DNA of 64,000 nt from Lithospermum erythrorhizon (lineage: Eukaryota; Streptophyta; Magnoliopsida; Boraginales; Boraginaceae), in assembly GCA_019722365.1 (NCBI GenBank), contig JADFUC010000954.1, positions 1,736,001 to 1,800,000 on the forward strand. Direction: 5' to 3'. How positions within the stretch are numbered: the first letter of the stretch is position 1; each line of letters opens with the position of its first letter. The position numbers and the translations under genes were made by a program. The notes below the pieces were generated by a model. The model was not told the DNA's origin. It did not search any database and was given only the letters and a program-made list of their open reading frames with translations. Of this stretch, positions 10,738 through 23,800 are shown piece after piece.

Positions 10738-12495
10738 TTATAAATTAGATATAAATTAAATACTCATTTGGAGATTATATTTTTTCAAAGTGAAAGAAAA
10801 ATTAATAGCATTATTACAATTTTTATTTTATTTTCCTAGTATTATTACCATAGTTACGTTGTTTCTTAATTACGGAGTATAGTTTATCTAGTTGTCTTGA
10901 TTAACTTGTAATAGAACTTATGTATTCCATACTTGCAATGTATCATTACATACAAGCTATTATGTAATTTGAACACAAGGCATATCCAACTTAAATAATT
11001 GTAATATGACATATATTAATAAAATTATATTTATTTGATACTTTTATTCTATTATATGGAAAGTAATTTAATTTGCTTAACATTACATCATGAAATTATA
11101 TATATTTTTTTAATGAGGCATGATCGTTGTGTGTGAGTGCGTATTGGAGTAAAGCTTCGAGTTGGCCTTGATAGCTAGATAAACCACGTTAAATGAGAGT
11201 CGCGTGTGTTCGACCCGATAAAGTGTTAGTATGGAAGTATTTCCTTAATTTCATGTCACTTAAAACTCGCACTTATGCATTACTTAGGCCGTCACTTGCG
11301 GGGTAATTAAATAATACTTTGAATGATATGCATGATGCATCATATATGTTCAACTAATTTAATTTGTAGTGGATACTCCATTTAAAATAGAGAAAGAAAT
11401 GAGAAAGAACATATATTAACGTTAAACATTACAAAGAAAGCAAGGACAAGAAAGATGAATCAAGGAAGGAGCTAGAAGATACATCTCCTGGTCTTTAAAA
11501 TTATTCGTTTTTATAGTTATAACTTTAAATTTGGCTTAAATATATTTATTGTATTGTATAATATTTTATAAAAAATATATGATAGGAAGCTTGATTTGAA
11601 ATGTATTTTTTCATTGATATGGTTTTCATCAAATATTCTACAATACAAATAAATATCTGATAAATTCAAAAGTATAATAAAAAGTCGAAGTGAGCGATCT
11701 TTTTATGAAATAGAGGGAGTACATATTTAAAAATTTAAGGCTTAAACTTTATGCAAACGCAAATTCTACAAACTAATTCTCGAATTATATAAAGCTCTCG
11801 AACTTTTTATTCAAGGCTTAATTTCGTCTAGTCCTCCAAACCATTCATGTATTTTCAATTTGTCCTCTAAAACGTACTCAGTTTAGATAAGGTTATCTTC
11901 CTGGTTGAGAAAAAAGAAAAATGTACTAATTAATTAGTTGCCCGATTCATTCAAATTAAAACTTAAGTAAATCAATTAAAAATTTAATGAGTATTAATAA
12001 AGTAACATGTGTCTTTAAAATTCAAATTAGAGAACCCTTTAATAAAACCCAACAATATGATTAAACTTAAAAATATAGTTTGAAGTCTTAAAATTAAAAT
12101 TTTCATTAATAATTTTTAATTTCTTTAATTTTTTTTATCATTACATATAAATGTATTCTAAAAATACATTTATAAAAAAAATGAATACAAATATACTCTA
12201 ATATTAAAAATTGTGTATATATTTGTATAAATATCTAAATATAATTGAGCTTACGTTATGAGTAGAAATTTGTATATTTGTATGAATGTATAAAATGCAT
12301 TTATTACGTTCGATTCGATGATAGCACGTCAGCCCGGCCAAAGTACGTCGAGCAATCGATATTTAATAAAGTTAACGCTCATTTACAACATTTTGAATAT
12401 ATACATACATACTCCCTCGTTATGATATCGTTACCTATCTTATCGCAATAACTAAAACCCACCTAAAGGGTTTTGGTCCAAACAAGACAACAAAA
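10738..12495. other. Intergenic; possible SINE head and MITE
   Basis: AT-rich. Around 11150-11220 a stretch with gatagctagataaaccacg and tgtgttcgacccg resembles pol III boxes A and B. Around 11374-11722 short inverted ends (tactccattt... and ...aatagagggagtac, next to TA) suggest a Stowaway/mariner-type MITE. No coding region seen. Confidence 0.35.
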
Positions 12496-13129
12496 ATGGA
12501 ACAACCATTGTTGAAACAAGCTCAAAGGAACAACCAAACCTCTTCCCCTCCCCTCCCCCCCCCCAACGCAAGAAAAAATTACCAAGTCCCCAAGAGCTAG
12601 TTGCCCATTATGAATCCCAAGGCATGGACAATCAACAAGCCTCTCTCAAGGTCTGTGGTGGAACTAGGGGGCGTACGCGATCACTCCCTCCTAATTTTTC
12701 GAAAAATAAAATTTTACTATACGTTTTCCAAAATATTATATAATTCGTCCCGTAAATTTCATAGTTTTCCCTATTTTTATTACAACGATTATTTGTTACA
12801 CTTACATAAAAATTCTGGTTTCGTCATTTTTCAAGGTAATTGAAGACCTCCAAAAGGTTCTCTTTAGGATGGTCACTACAACTTCTAAAAACAAGAACAG
12901 TGGTGGTGATGAAACATCAAGAAAGCTGGAAATAATTAATTCTAGGTTATTGAGTCTTGATATGAAGGTGGATACCAAACCTGGGTACCCGCAAACTCTT
13001 GCTATTGGTGTTGCTGCTGGAGCTCTTCTGCAGAGAGCCAATAATGTTTTGCCACGTGTCGTGAGTGGGGTTTTGCAGATTTGGAGCTCTGTTGGGAGAG
13101 TTGCTAATGCTAGTGTATCTAGTGATTGA
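12496..13129 (+). CDS. Small conserved-looking protein of unknown function (frame break in C run)
   Basis: Start ATG at 12496 (MEQPLLKQAQRNNQTSSPP), exon 1 to 12650, intron 12651-12835, exon 2 12836-13129 (TGA). The downstream frame of exon 1 reads KKLPSPQELVAHYESQGMDN and continues in phase across the intron as VIEDLQKVLFRMV, then ETSRKLEIINSRLLSLDMKV and a hydrophobic, glycine/alanine-rich stretch (TLAIGVAAGALLQ) before VLPRVVSGVLQIWSSVGR. The ATG and the downstream frame differ by one base, and a long C run lies between them (12555-12564). Either the run is mis-sized in the assembly or the true start differs. Predicted size is about 148 residues. I believe the pattern is a plant-specific conserved protein but cannot name it. 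Confidence 0.65.
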
Positions 13130-14737
13130 TTTACATATGTTTTGGTTTTGGTTTTGGTGATTGTTTAGTGCCCAGAATGTGTTTGATGTTTTGTATCACT
13201 ACTTCACTTCTCTGTAATAGAAAGCCCTGAATTTGAATATTACTGTTTTGTCTATTTTCTCAAACTATTATTTTGATTACTATTTATGCATATTGATTGA
13301 GAAAACGGAATACTTTTGTAGAATTTGTAGAGATGATTGAACAAACTGTCCTTGAAATTTAGCAGGTATCGGAGTTTGGGTTGGTGCATATTTTGTACTT
13401 AGAGTTCATAAATATTGCATGTAGAGTACTTATCTTTAATAAAATGTACATACTAATGAGGATCATGTGTGCAATTTATGTAACTTCAAGTACCATATTA
13501 CAACTTTGATGTAACTCCAATGACTAAATATGTACTAATATGAATTCCAAGAATTGTATGTGCAATTATCTCGAATATTGTACTTCGAAAAAAAAGGGGC
13601 TCTGTTTGAAAAAAAAAAAGGGACTCTGTTGCATTATGCTGTTGTGTTTACTAAGAAAAATTGGCCACTTAAACTGTCTCAAGTGGTCTTCAAATGATCA
13701 TTTGTACTCAGATAAAAGGGGTTTGTTTTTTCGGTTAGCCACATTGTTGGTTATAGAGGCAAGTCCTTGATTTGTGTAAAGGGGTTTCTATGTTGGAGCA
13801 AGTAACAATGAGTGAAATTTCATACTTTGCAGTAGCTAGTGCATCAGGGAAAGTTCCATCTTCTTTCAGTTTTGGTCCGTGTACTGGAAAACGACCACCT
13901 ATACTTGTTCGTCGATCAGTATCCTCCAGATCTTAATGTACGTGTGTTAACTGCAAAGCTGAGAGAACCAGTGGCTAAGGTGATATGGCATTCCCAGTAT
14001 GATAGGGTGTTTAATGAAGACGCGGGAGGGCATTGGATGATCGAGTGTAATGATGTGGGGATGAAGATGGTATCAATCCTCGAATCTAAGAACTGTCTTC
14101 ATCCCCTGAACCGGTGCTCCTTCCGTGCTTCAAGAGGTGCACAAAACGTTAGCCATACTCCATTGATTAACCACTAGAAAAGTACAATTAAGAAACCACC
14201 TCTAGTTGCCAATGCCAAGCATACAAACTATAGCCTTAGAAGTACATGGTTCGTAACTATAAGAGACAACGAAGGGGTTCATTATTTGACTAAGGGTCTG
14301 AAGGGGCTTATGATTTGATCTCATATGTGCCAATATGGCAATATTGGATCATATTCAGCCATTATGGAGGATGACTACAAGCCAAGTCATTTGGGATACT
14401 ACAATGAACTGCACCATGTAAGGGCAAGTACTGATAATTGATCATTTCTTCACCTTCCAGTGACTGGACTTAGCTCGTTTCCAATTATTATCCCTCTAAT
14501 TTTCTGCAGTTCTAATCTCAATCGTTGAAATCTCAATCACAATCATTAATTTGGAAAATGGTTTCTTTGTAATATATCAAATTTCTTCATTTTCTATTGA
14601 GCTTAAGAGAATTGAAGTGATAATAATTGAAGAGGGTCTTGGTGAAGCTTCACGGCCTTTAATTAAAAATGTCGTATTATGCAGAGTAAATTGTAGATGT
14701 TCCACATCAAAACTAAAAGCCAAAAACCAAAAGGTAA
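13130..14737. other. Intergenic stretch without a supported gene
   Basis: Contains the 3' end of the preceding gene, A-rich tracts near 13590-13620, and a 112-codon open frame at 13839-14177 that has no recognisable domain. A second frame over 13842-13930 is also open and reads sensibly, so this could be an old gene fragment, but I cannot support it. Confidence 0.4.
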
Positions 14738-14809
14738 TGCGTCTGCCGGGAGTCGAACCCGGGTCTATTGCTTGGAAGGCAATTATCCTAACCGTTGGAC
14801 TACAGACGC
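14738..14809 (-). tRNA. tRNA-Gly (anticodon UCC)
   Basis: The minus strand folds as a complete 72-nt tRNA without intron: acceptor GCGTCTG pairs with CAGACGC plus discriminator A. D-arm TAGTCCAACGGTTAGGATA, anticodon loop CTTCCAA (UCC), and T-arm GGGTTCGACTCCC are all intact. The box A and box B promoter elements lie inside. Nuclear type; it reads GGA codons. Confidence 0.97.
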
Positions 14810-17805
14810 TTATGGTTGATGTTTATTTTAGTATTATCAAGACACCTACAAGTCCTACTCTTTGTTACATCCCATTAAGACCGTGACCATATGTCTTGTT
14901 TGTTTTTAAAAGTTAATTTTGTAAGAAAAAAATTATGTTCATAATCTTAACGGAGAATATCGTATAAAGTATAACAAAAAAATATGGACTCGGGAACTCG
15001 TTTCCCACCTTTATTGTACGGAGTATTTAACTAGAGACTGGTTGAGCCGTTGAGGTCATTGCTTAGGTGAACAAATTTCTCCAATCAACTCCTGCATAAG
15101 CAAGAAATGTGATTTCTTTGGAACAATCGGCTAACCAATGTCTGTATTCCGTAAGTGTTGGAAACTGCTGACAAGTGAACCGAAGAGAGGGGGATTCCAA
15201 AAGCAATGTCTCATAGGCTCTTAGCTAAACATTTCTCAATCCTTTGAATAACTTGAAAAGTTCATCTTTAAAGGCAACCAAAATCGGCTCGGTTCCAAAA
15301 AAAATCAATTGTTTCGGGTCGATTTCGGATTTTGTGCACCCCTACTTTGAATAATGTGAAGAGTTCATTTTTAAGGCTTTTGACTCCATCGACTTAAAAC
15401 CATCAAATCTTCCTTAAGAGCTTGCTAATGTCAAGATTGTGCCCTTTCCATGAGCGGTGAGCCTCTATCATTGGTCCAAGTAAAACAGTTTTATCTATTT
15501 ATTAAACTATCTAGCACAATATTTCAATCAAAGATAAAAAATTGTAGAGATTATTAAAGAAATAAAATGAAGTTGAATGAACATATACCGATACAAGGGA
15601 TTAACATTGGGTCCTGGTGGCCTATCGAACTTAGAGGATATTTGGAAAGAATATTTAAAAGAAAGGCAGGATAAGCAACCTTGGTGCAAAAATAACTTGA
15701 ATTTGGAGCTTTACTCAAAAAGTATATTACTTATAAGGTCATAAAGAGACTAAATAGTAAGCAATTACAACACCCTAGTAATAACAGTAAATGAACAAGA
15801 ATCTCAGCAGAACATGTTTGTTAGATACATATACACACACAGAACAACTAAACATGTTGAATCCATCTCCCTATAAAATAAGCTATTGCTGAAATAAAAC
15901 TACCTTGACCGACCCTTTTCGAAGGTAGCTGCAGTGAGATAATCTATTTTCTTGTACCTCCCTCTTAGTCCACATCTTCACCTGTTACGTGTTGAGAATC
16001 GGGACTTCTGTAATCCCCATCAATCTGAAGGCAAATCGGCATCTGCTTATGCCCCTCCAGAATCATCTTCGATGACAATGTTCATCGTAACTAATAAAAT
16101 CTTCGAAACCCATCAATCATATACAATTCTACCAAGCTACATTTTCCTGAAGTCGGATGTGACTTCTTGAAATTTCTTTCTGAAAGATCCAAAGCTACTA
16201 TTACCTGTAGGCGTCCAGTTAAAGGACTTACTTCGCTTCAGAAAATCTGCTACAAGTAGTGGGGATATAGACCCAGAGTCATCAGATGCACCCTCAGCAT
16301 ACTCTGCACCATGATACTCAAGATTACTAAAGGCGAAGCATAAGATACTCAACACTTGACATGCATAAGATACTGAAAACATCTAAAGAGTTGCACGAAT
16401 TTTCCCAAGCTTCCACCTAGCTTAGATTCAGAAATACCCAAACTTTAGACCAAACTAATTTCATTGGCATACTTGACGAAGTAGGAACCTTTGTGGATCA
16501 AACTGTTTGCAAAATCAAGATTTGGAACAATGTATGCTAACACAACAAACTCACGTATAGAGTACGTAAAAGGAGCGCGGCTTCGATTCGATTCGAATTA
16601 GAACCGAGAACAGAACCGGAGGACTGGCAGTAGAGCCGAACCTTTATTTCATTGTCGCGAACCGAGGCGAGCGGTTCAAAATTATTCGGCTCGGTTCAGC
16701 TGTTTTGGTTATTAAATATATGGACCAAAGGTCCATTAATAACCCACCCCCTTTAGTCCGTTTACGTTTTCAGCCATTAAGTCAAAAGGAAATCATACCC
16801 ATTTCCCCCACTTTTATATTCTTTCCGAAGAAAATCCACGATCCCCTCCCCTCTTTTTATATTCTTTCGGAGAATTAACAATCATGGATTCTGAAATTTG
16901 TTTGAAAATAAATGTATGTTTATAAAATTTAAATTCAAATTTGATTTGTTTTTGTTCAATTTGATGATTTTTGGTTTAATTAGTTTTTTATTTTAGGATT
17001 TGAGTTATGATTTATATTTTGTTTTAATTTTGGGATTTTAATTTGATTTTTTTATTTAATTGTTTGATTTGTTGTCTTTTGGTTTGTTTTGTTGATTTTG
17101 GCATTCAATTGAGATTTTCGGTAGTTCGGCGATTTCGAGGCCGAGAATGAGCATGCCCTTAGAAATTGGGCTTGAACTCGGCAGAGCCTTTTGTTTTTGA
17201 TATTTGGCGATTTGAGCGAGAATCGAACTTTGAGGTTGGCTTCGCGAGCCGACCCGAGCTCGAACCCTCGATATTGAGTTCGTTTGGCTCGTTTCTGACC
17301 CACTTCATCTGAGTATATCGTCCATTCCATATGTATACATGCATGGCCACAATATAAAAGGTCCTTTATGGCTTAATCAGTGAGAATGCGGATAGGGAGG
17401 GTGTATGTAAGTAATAGGAGCAAAAGAGGGAGTAAGATCGAGTTCATAAGCATGATGTAATGCAAATTTAAATACTCTTTCATAGTTTCGCTTTAGTTGT
17501 CTTCGCAATCGTTCTGCGTAGATTAAGAAAATGAAAAATTAGTCCAAAAAATACATTGAAAATGTAGAATTACAAATAATTAAAACTATATCGTTGGGTA
17601 ATTTGATAATTTAATAAGAAAAAGTAGGCAAAGAATGCATTGAAAATGTAAATTACGATTTTACATACTAGAAAGACAAATAATTTGAAACAAAAATATT
17701 AGCGTAGAAAGGCAAGTAAAAGGGAGCAGGAGGAGCATTCAGTGTTGAGACTTGAGAACGTAGTAAAACTTGAAGATATAAAAATATACACATATCTCAT
17801 CAGGT
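14810..17805. other. Intergenic; transposon-like ends and a coding-like remnant
   Basis: 15270-15350 and 16560-16700 carry 'cggttcggttc'-type sequence (aaccgagaacagaaccgg and similar) seen at the ends of plant hAT-like elements; 17100-17300 is similar (gagctcgaaccctcg). On the minus strand at 16137-16382 a frame ends SPLLVADFLKRSKSFNW...FQEVTSDFRKM and looks like a protein C-terminus, but I do not recognise it. The MUN gene 3' untranslated region should occupy the last few hundred bases. Confidence 0.4.
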
Positions 17806-20800
17806 TTAGAAATTCTTTGGGAGCTCATAAGGAAAGTTACCTGAAGATGCAGGAAGCTGATAATGTAGTTTTAAGAACTTTGAGGACTCTTTATCTTTCT
17901 TATGACACAACACACGTATTAAGGTATGGGCATCATACAAGGTTCTTTGCCTCCCTTTGCGTACATCCAGACCAACTGTGATATTCTCACTGGAACTTCT
18001 CAACATTTGGATGACAGATTCAGTCTGCTCAAACAGCCAAAATACGAAGACATGGGAATCAGAAAATAAAACTAAGTTGAACGTAAATGATTAAAAACAG
18101 TAGTAAGGTGGTAGAACCTGAAGAGAAAACAAATCAAGTACTTGATGAGCAAATTTTGCTTCCTTCTCGACCAAGGAACGAGGGAGGCCTTCTCCATCTG
18201 CTACAAACAGATCCTAGAAAGTAGAACATAATTTTGCATAAGGCAACCAAATAATACCAAATTGAGAGACAAAAGCTATTGGGAAATTGCAACAAATACC
18301 AGCATAACTGACAACAAATACTAACCAAATGGTCATTTCAAGTTGAATTTTTCAAAAAATAATACGAATAGATAGTGTCGCATTATTAACTGCAGCATCA
18401 CTTAAACTTTCAGGTGGCAATTTTCACTATTAAGGGGGAATGTAGCACATTTTCATGAAATAGTGACATGACCAGTGGGGACCAGCAACAACAACTAGTA
18501 GCAATCAAATATTCTTAAAATCCAATTACACCAAAGGGATATTTTAACATTTGCAGATACAGGCAATAACTAGTAGCAATATATTGCCTAAACCGCATAG
18601 ACTGAAAATGCCAAATATGTGTAGGCATTCATGTGTACCCTTCAGATGCAATAACAAAGAATATCAGATCATTGTTTAGGAAAAGGAGCAGCTGTATCAC
18701 TATATTGAATGGAAATGGTGCCACTCTTGAATGAAGTAATGGTTTCTTACTTTTAACATATTAAGGTCTTCTGCCATCATAGGGATATCAGAGTCAGAAA
18801 ATGCACAAGCTGGACCTCCATCAAGTAGAACCCAAACATACCCTTCCTAAGAAGAATCTCTCATAATAAGAACCACATGAAAACAGATTATCCACAAACA
18901 AATATTCATAAAGCATTCGAGAAAATGAAGTACCAATGCTGCCTTAAAAATGCTGGTCACTACAATGTCTCTCAGTCTATCATCCATCAAGCTACAAACA
19001 TGATTAAGGATCTGTACTGATAGAAAATGAAAAATTAACTACAAAATTTGTCAAATGACAGTTTTGATGGTTCTTATAACGCTAAATAGAAAACTTACCC
19101 TATCAAAATGAGGAAGTATACTATCTAATCGAGCAGATTGTACACCTCCATGATAAAGATGATGGAGAAACTGATCTCTCAAGTCCCAAAACACAACTCT
19201 GACCCCTGGAAAAAACATAACAGGGTTTGGCATCTCATCTTTTTGAAGTGATTGTTAGGACAAGAATCAGGGTAACCAACTACAGCCAACAGTTTAGTTG
19301 ATCATATATTTTGAGGCACTGAAAGATACTACTAACAAACAGATAAACACTATAAAGACAAAAATTGGTGTTGTAAAAAAATCAATTTTTAATCGGTTGA
19401 TGAGTTGACAATTATGTTATCCAACCAAGACCATAACTTATTGCACCATACAGACTACAAGGAAGACTAAAGACATTAGATATAAGCAAGGATAGATATA
19501 AACAAAGTTAGAAAGATTTGACGTTTTGGGGTAAAAATGAAATGAAAAAGATTAAGCTATAATGTACTAAGCAGCACTATTTTTTTCATCTTCTACTAAA
19601 AATTTAGGTGAATTAATACCCCTTTTATATGAAGCATAAGTGGATTTATCAGTTAAAGATGAACCAATATGCAATATTCTGCTGTAGTTAACCGGGTACA
19701 AGTACTATGAACATGAAAATTATATGATGAAATTGCAGTTCAGTAACAAACTCATACCAACTTCAAGCAAGTACCATCTAGTTAAAAACTGTGCATAAAC
19801 GAGAATATATACAGTTTCAACTATTAATCTCTTTTCATGAGATCTCCACAAAATAACCAGAGAGAAGCACACCATATCAACTTCAACTCACCAATAAAGT
19901 CACAGATTTTCTTGGTTGCGTCAACAGCAGCATCTCTTAAGCAATCAAAGGTGGCAACAAATAGCTCATCAACTGACTCTTCGTGCAAGTTTACAGCTCC
20001 ATCAGTGTCACCATTAGCTGGATGACAGATGACAAATGGTTACTGGAGTTGCAATTAACCAATTCCAACTATAAATTCGAACTTACTAGATGAATGACAT
20101 CGGGAGACAGAGGCCCATGAGCTCCTAATACTGTCTTCAAGTTCTGAAATTTGTACTTGAATGTACTACACATAGAAGATATTTATTTCATAAGAGCAGA
20201 AAAATCTCAATAGATTCCGGTATGGATAAAATGGGGTTACAAACACTCTAGAGGGTCCAAGTAATTTGGGTTTGTCAGTAGATTTTAAGCCAAGAAGATA
20301 TTTTATAAGAGCAGAAAAATCTCAATAGATTCAGATCTGGACAGATCTGGGATTGCAAACATTCTGGAAAACTCAAGGCATTAAGGTTTTTCAGTGGATT
20401 TTACAAAATAAACTCCAGTGTTAACATGTAGATTAAACAATAACAATTTGCATTCATAAATGAGGAAACTATAATTGCTAGTAAAGAAAGTCAGAATACT
20501 TGAAGTGTGTTCAGTCTGACACAAAGCTTAGATGCAGTGAGTCTGCTCAGTTTTTCATGAACTTCGTCTTCCATAACAATGCAATGAACCAGTTTTTTCT
20601 TAATAAAAGGAAACGATGCCTCCATGTGACGTGTCAAAGGAGGAGGTGGAGGATAGAGATTATGCTGGTCAACTGCATGATAATATAAAAACAGATAAGA
20701 AGGATTAAATAACAGGGAAGCTGATAGGAGGGACCATGTGATGGTTGGTGAACAAATTAGAAATAAATTACTATGAAATTGAAATAGGTTTAGACCTTCC

Positions 20801-23800
20801 CATGACTGCATACACAAGGAGGGACCAAGAAATATGGGGGAAAAAGACAATCTGAATTCAACACATACACCCAACTAAATTGTAGAACTATACCAAGCTA
20901 GTTACTCAAACAATAAGAAAAATGCACGAGCTCAACACATGCTGATCAATAGGAAGTGATATTGATAATCAAATTAGATATCTCCTCTCCAAAAACTGCT
21001 ACTGGATTTTAACATCCTTAATTCTTTCACATAAGAAATTAGCATACAAAACAAATGCACAAATGAAGTGAGGCAAAATTGTCTCAACATCAATTTTCGG
21101 AGTGATAAAATAATGAGTGTGAACCTCATTTTTTGGAGAGACAATGACAATTTTTTGAAGTATTAAGATAAAATATGAGGCAAGCTTCCAATGAAGGAAA
21201 ATAATTGATGGACAACTTCATATACTGAATAAGCAAAAAGAAATTACCGAATTGGCTGCTTATTTTCTGTAAATAGGCATCCAAGGTGTGAAAGATAATG
21301 GAAAGCAGAGCCTGTAAGTGAGTGATGTCCATTGGAAGATCCAGTTCAAATAACTGAGCCACAGTCTGCAAACAGAACAGGATATAAGCACAAAATAACC
21401 AAGCCGGATAACATTAAAAGAATTAATGGGTTATAAATTTTACTTAAAGAGATAAGCAAGAAATAACCATATCTGTAAAATGTGCAGAGAAAACCAGGTA
21501 ACCTAAATAAATCACACCGAAAAGAGCTGCAAGGGTAACATGAGCACATCATGTTCTGACCTAGCCAATAATATAAACAAGTGGTTTGCAAAGCTAAAAC
21601 ATGGAGGGGTGGGGGAGGAGAAAGTTGTGGAGCATCATAAGTGGCAAAGAAGTTGCCAAGCTAATACATGTGAATGAGAAAGGCAAACACATGACAACAC
21701 AGAGCTGGCTTAAGAGAGGAAAGAAGTGTGTGGACAGCTCAGTGCAGCAGCAATCATGATTATGAGGTATAATTTGACATTGACTTGCAACGTATTCAAA
21801 AAGAAGAAATACCTCCTCCAGAATCCTAAAAACTTCAACAGCCGAGGATGCTTGCTTTTGCTGAGATGACAACGGCTCCCATTCCTGAAGCATTAGAGAA
21901 ATCAAGAATAAGTTTATGAAGTCAACTAAGACATTAACAAAAAAATCACTAGGATATGTTTGCATGCAGATAAAAAAGGCAATAAGAAGCAAGATATCTA
22001 TAGATAACCTCCAGAAGGAAAATATTAGAGAGTTGAATGCTTTAAGAACAAAACCTCAAGACCAAAAACTCGTCCAGTCCATTCCAAAATCCGCTCATGC
22101 TGAGCAATTACCCAATCAAGAATAATTGGCTGCGATATTTCTCCAATCTACCAAAAAAAGAAACATAAGAAGATGGAATAAACATTTTTCTACTACATGA
22201 ATTCATGTGTTCTTCCAATTACCTTCATAATTCTTGTCTCTACCACATCGACACTTAATAGATATGGCAACACAAAACTCATTCAAAATAATTGCATCAT
22301 TTCTTTTTATGACTTATACAGATGGGCACACCAATTATTCAATATGCTACCCCTTTGACCATAAAACTTCCGATGTCTAGATAGTTGGCAGCTTACAAAT
22401 TGACCTCAGGAAAAAATCCACTAATAGTTTTGGGACAAAAGATTACTACAGCCAATCTCTCCTCTCCTCAACCAAAAAGAAGACTGAAAACTATCTAAAC
22501 CTACCAATAATAAAGAAATACTTGAACTATAGAAGACTTAAATCTATAAAATTTCGGGTGACAATATGAGGCCGTCCATGTCACTTGGCAAATAAAAAAT
22601 ATAAACACATTCAGAAACATAGTCATAGTATTCTAGTTTCAATGCAAAAAATACTCTTTAAAGGACGTTCTTCAGGTCACTCCGTGCATTCTCTTTGGGA
22701 GAAGAATAAAGTTCTGACAAGTGACGCTCCAACTTATGAGCTGCAGGAAGAACTACCCTAACATCCCCAGAAAGGCACGATACATTGTTCAAAAACGGCC
22801 TCTGTGGATTTTATATATAAAAGAAATTATGCGAACTGCCTGCTCTGGAATATAATAGGAGAATACACTAATGGGAGCGCTTCTCGAGCATGTGTCCGGA
22901 TCGTCCGATCGGTCCGATATTAAATCCATCCCGCATCCATCCCATAGTGGTATCGCTTATATCCGACTGACCGTAATCGCTTCGACCAAAAATTTTGATC
23001 CGAAACCGGAAGTTATAGGGCGGATACCCAATCCGATCCGGTCAAAATCAGAAAAAATCTTAAAAATCAAAATTTTCAAAAAAGAATGAAAAGGGGAGAA
23101 TAATTGATAAATAAATTGAAAATGAAAACATAAATTAACCTCTAGAATTAGCTATACAATACAAGAGTTTGAGATGTGATACAATTGAACTACTAGCCTC
23201 TAGAATTATCCATACACTGTCATGCATCTAAAAGAATTATGAAGAACTATCAATTTCATCTAGATAGATACAAAACCAAACAGCCTGGATGTGTCTGACA
23301 TCCTAGGCTAACACGGCTGCTAACAGTTGGAGGTCGTTGGGTTGAGGGATGGTAACAACATACGTGAAGCTTGGTGGTTATGGGGGTGAGTAGGGAGGTG
23401 GGGTTGTGTGACTTTGACCAGGGAGCGGGAGATGGGGGGTCCCTTTTATACCCCTTATCACGTAATTACCGGATCCGCTCGTTCTCGACTGTAACCGACC
23501 GATTTGTTATCGGATGGATACTGTCCGGTTTTTCGACCGGGTCTCGGTGTTGTTCCCTTGACATCCGTCCACTAACAAAGACTACACCGATGTATCGAAA
23601 AGCAGACACATTACCAGCATTTCACCATAGAAATTATGTAACTTCATGGCTATGACCTCCCCGGCTTCAGGATACCAGTAGCAGAGAACGGGATAGTAAG
23701 TTGAAAGCTCCTCATCGACTACCGATTTCAGTTCATTTGCAAGCAGAGCCAAAGGATGCTTTCTTCCCATGTCAGATCTCAGAGATACTTTCTCAGACAG

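Noticed and set aside
13839..14177. 112-codon plus-strand open frame
   Set aside because: No recognisable family and no splice or leader context; at best an old gene scrap.
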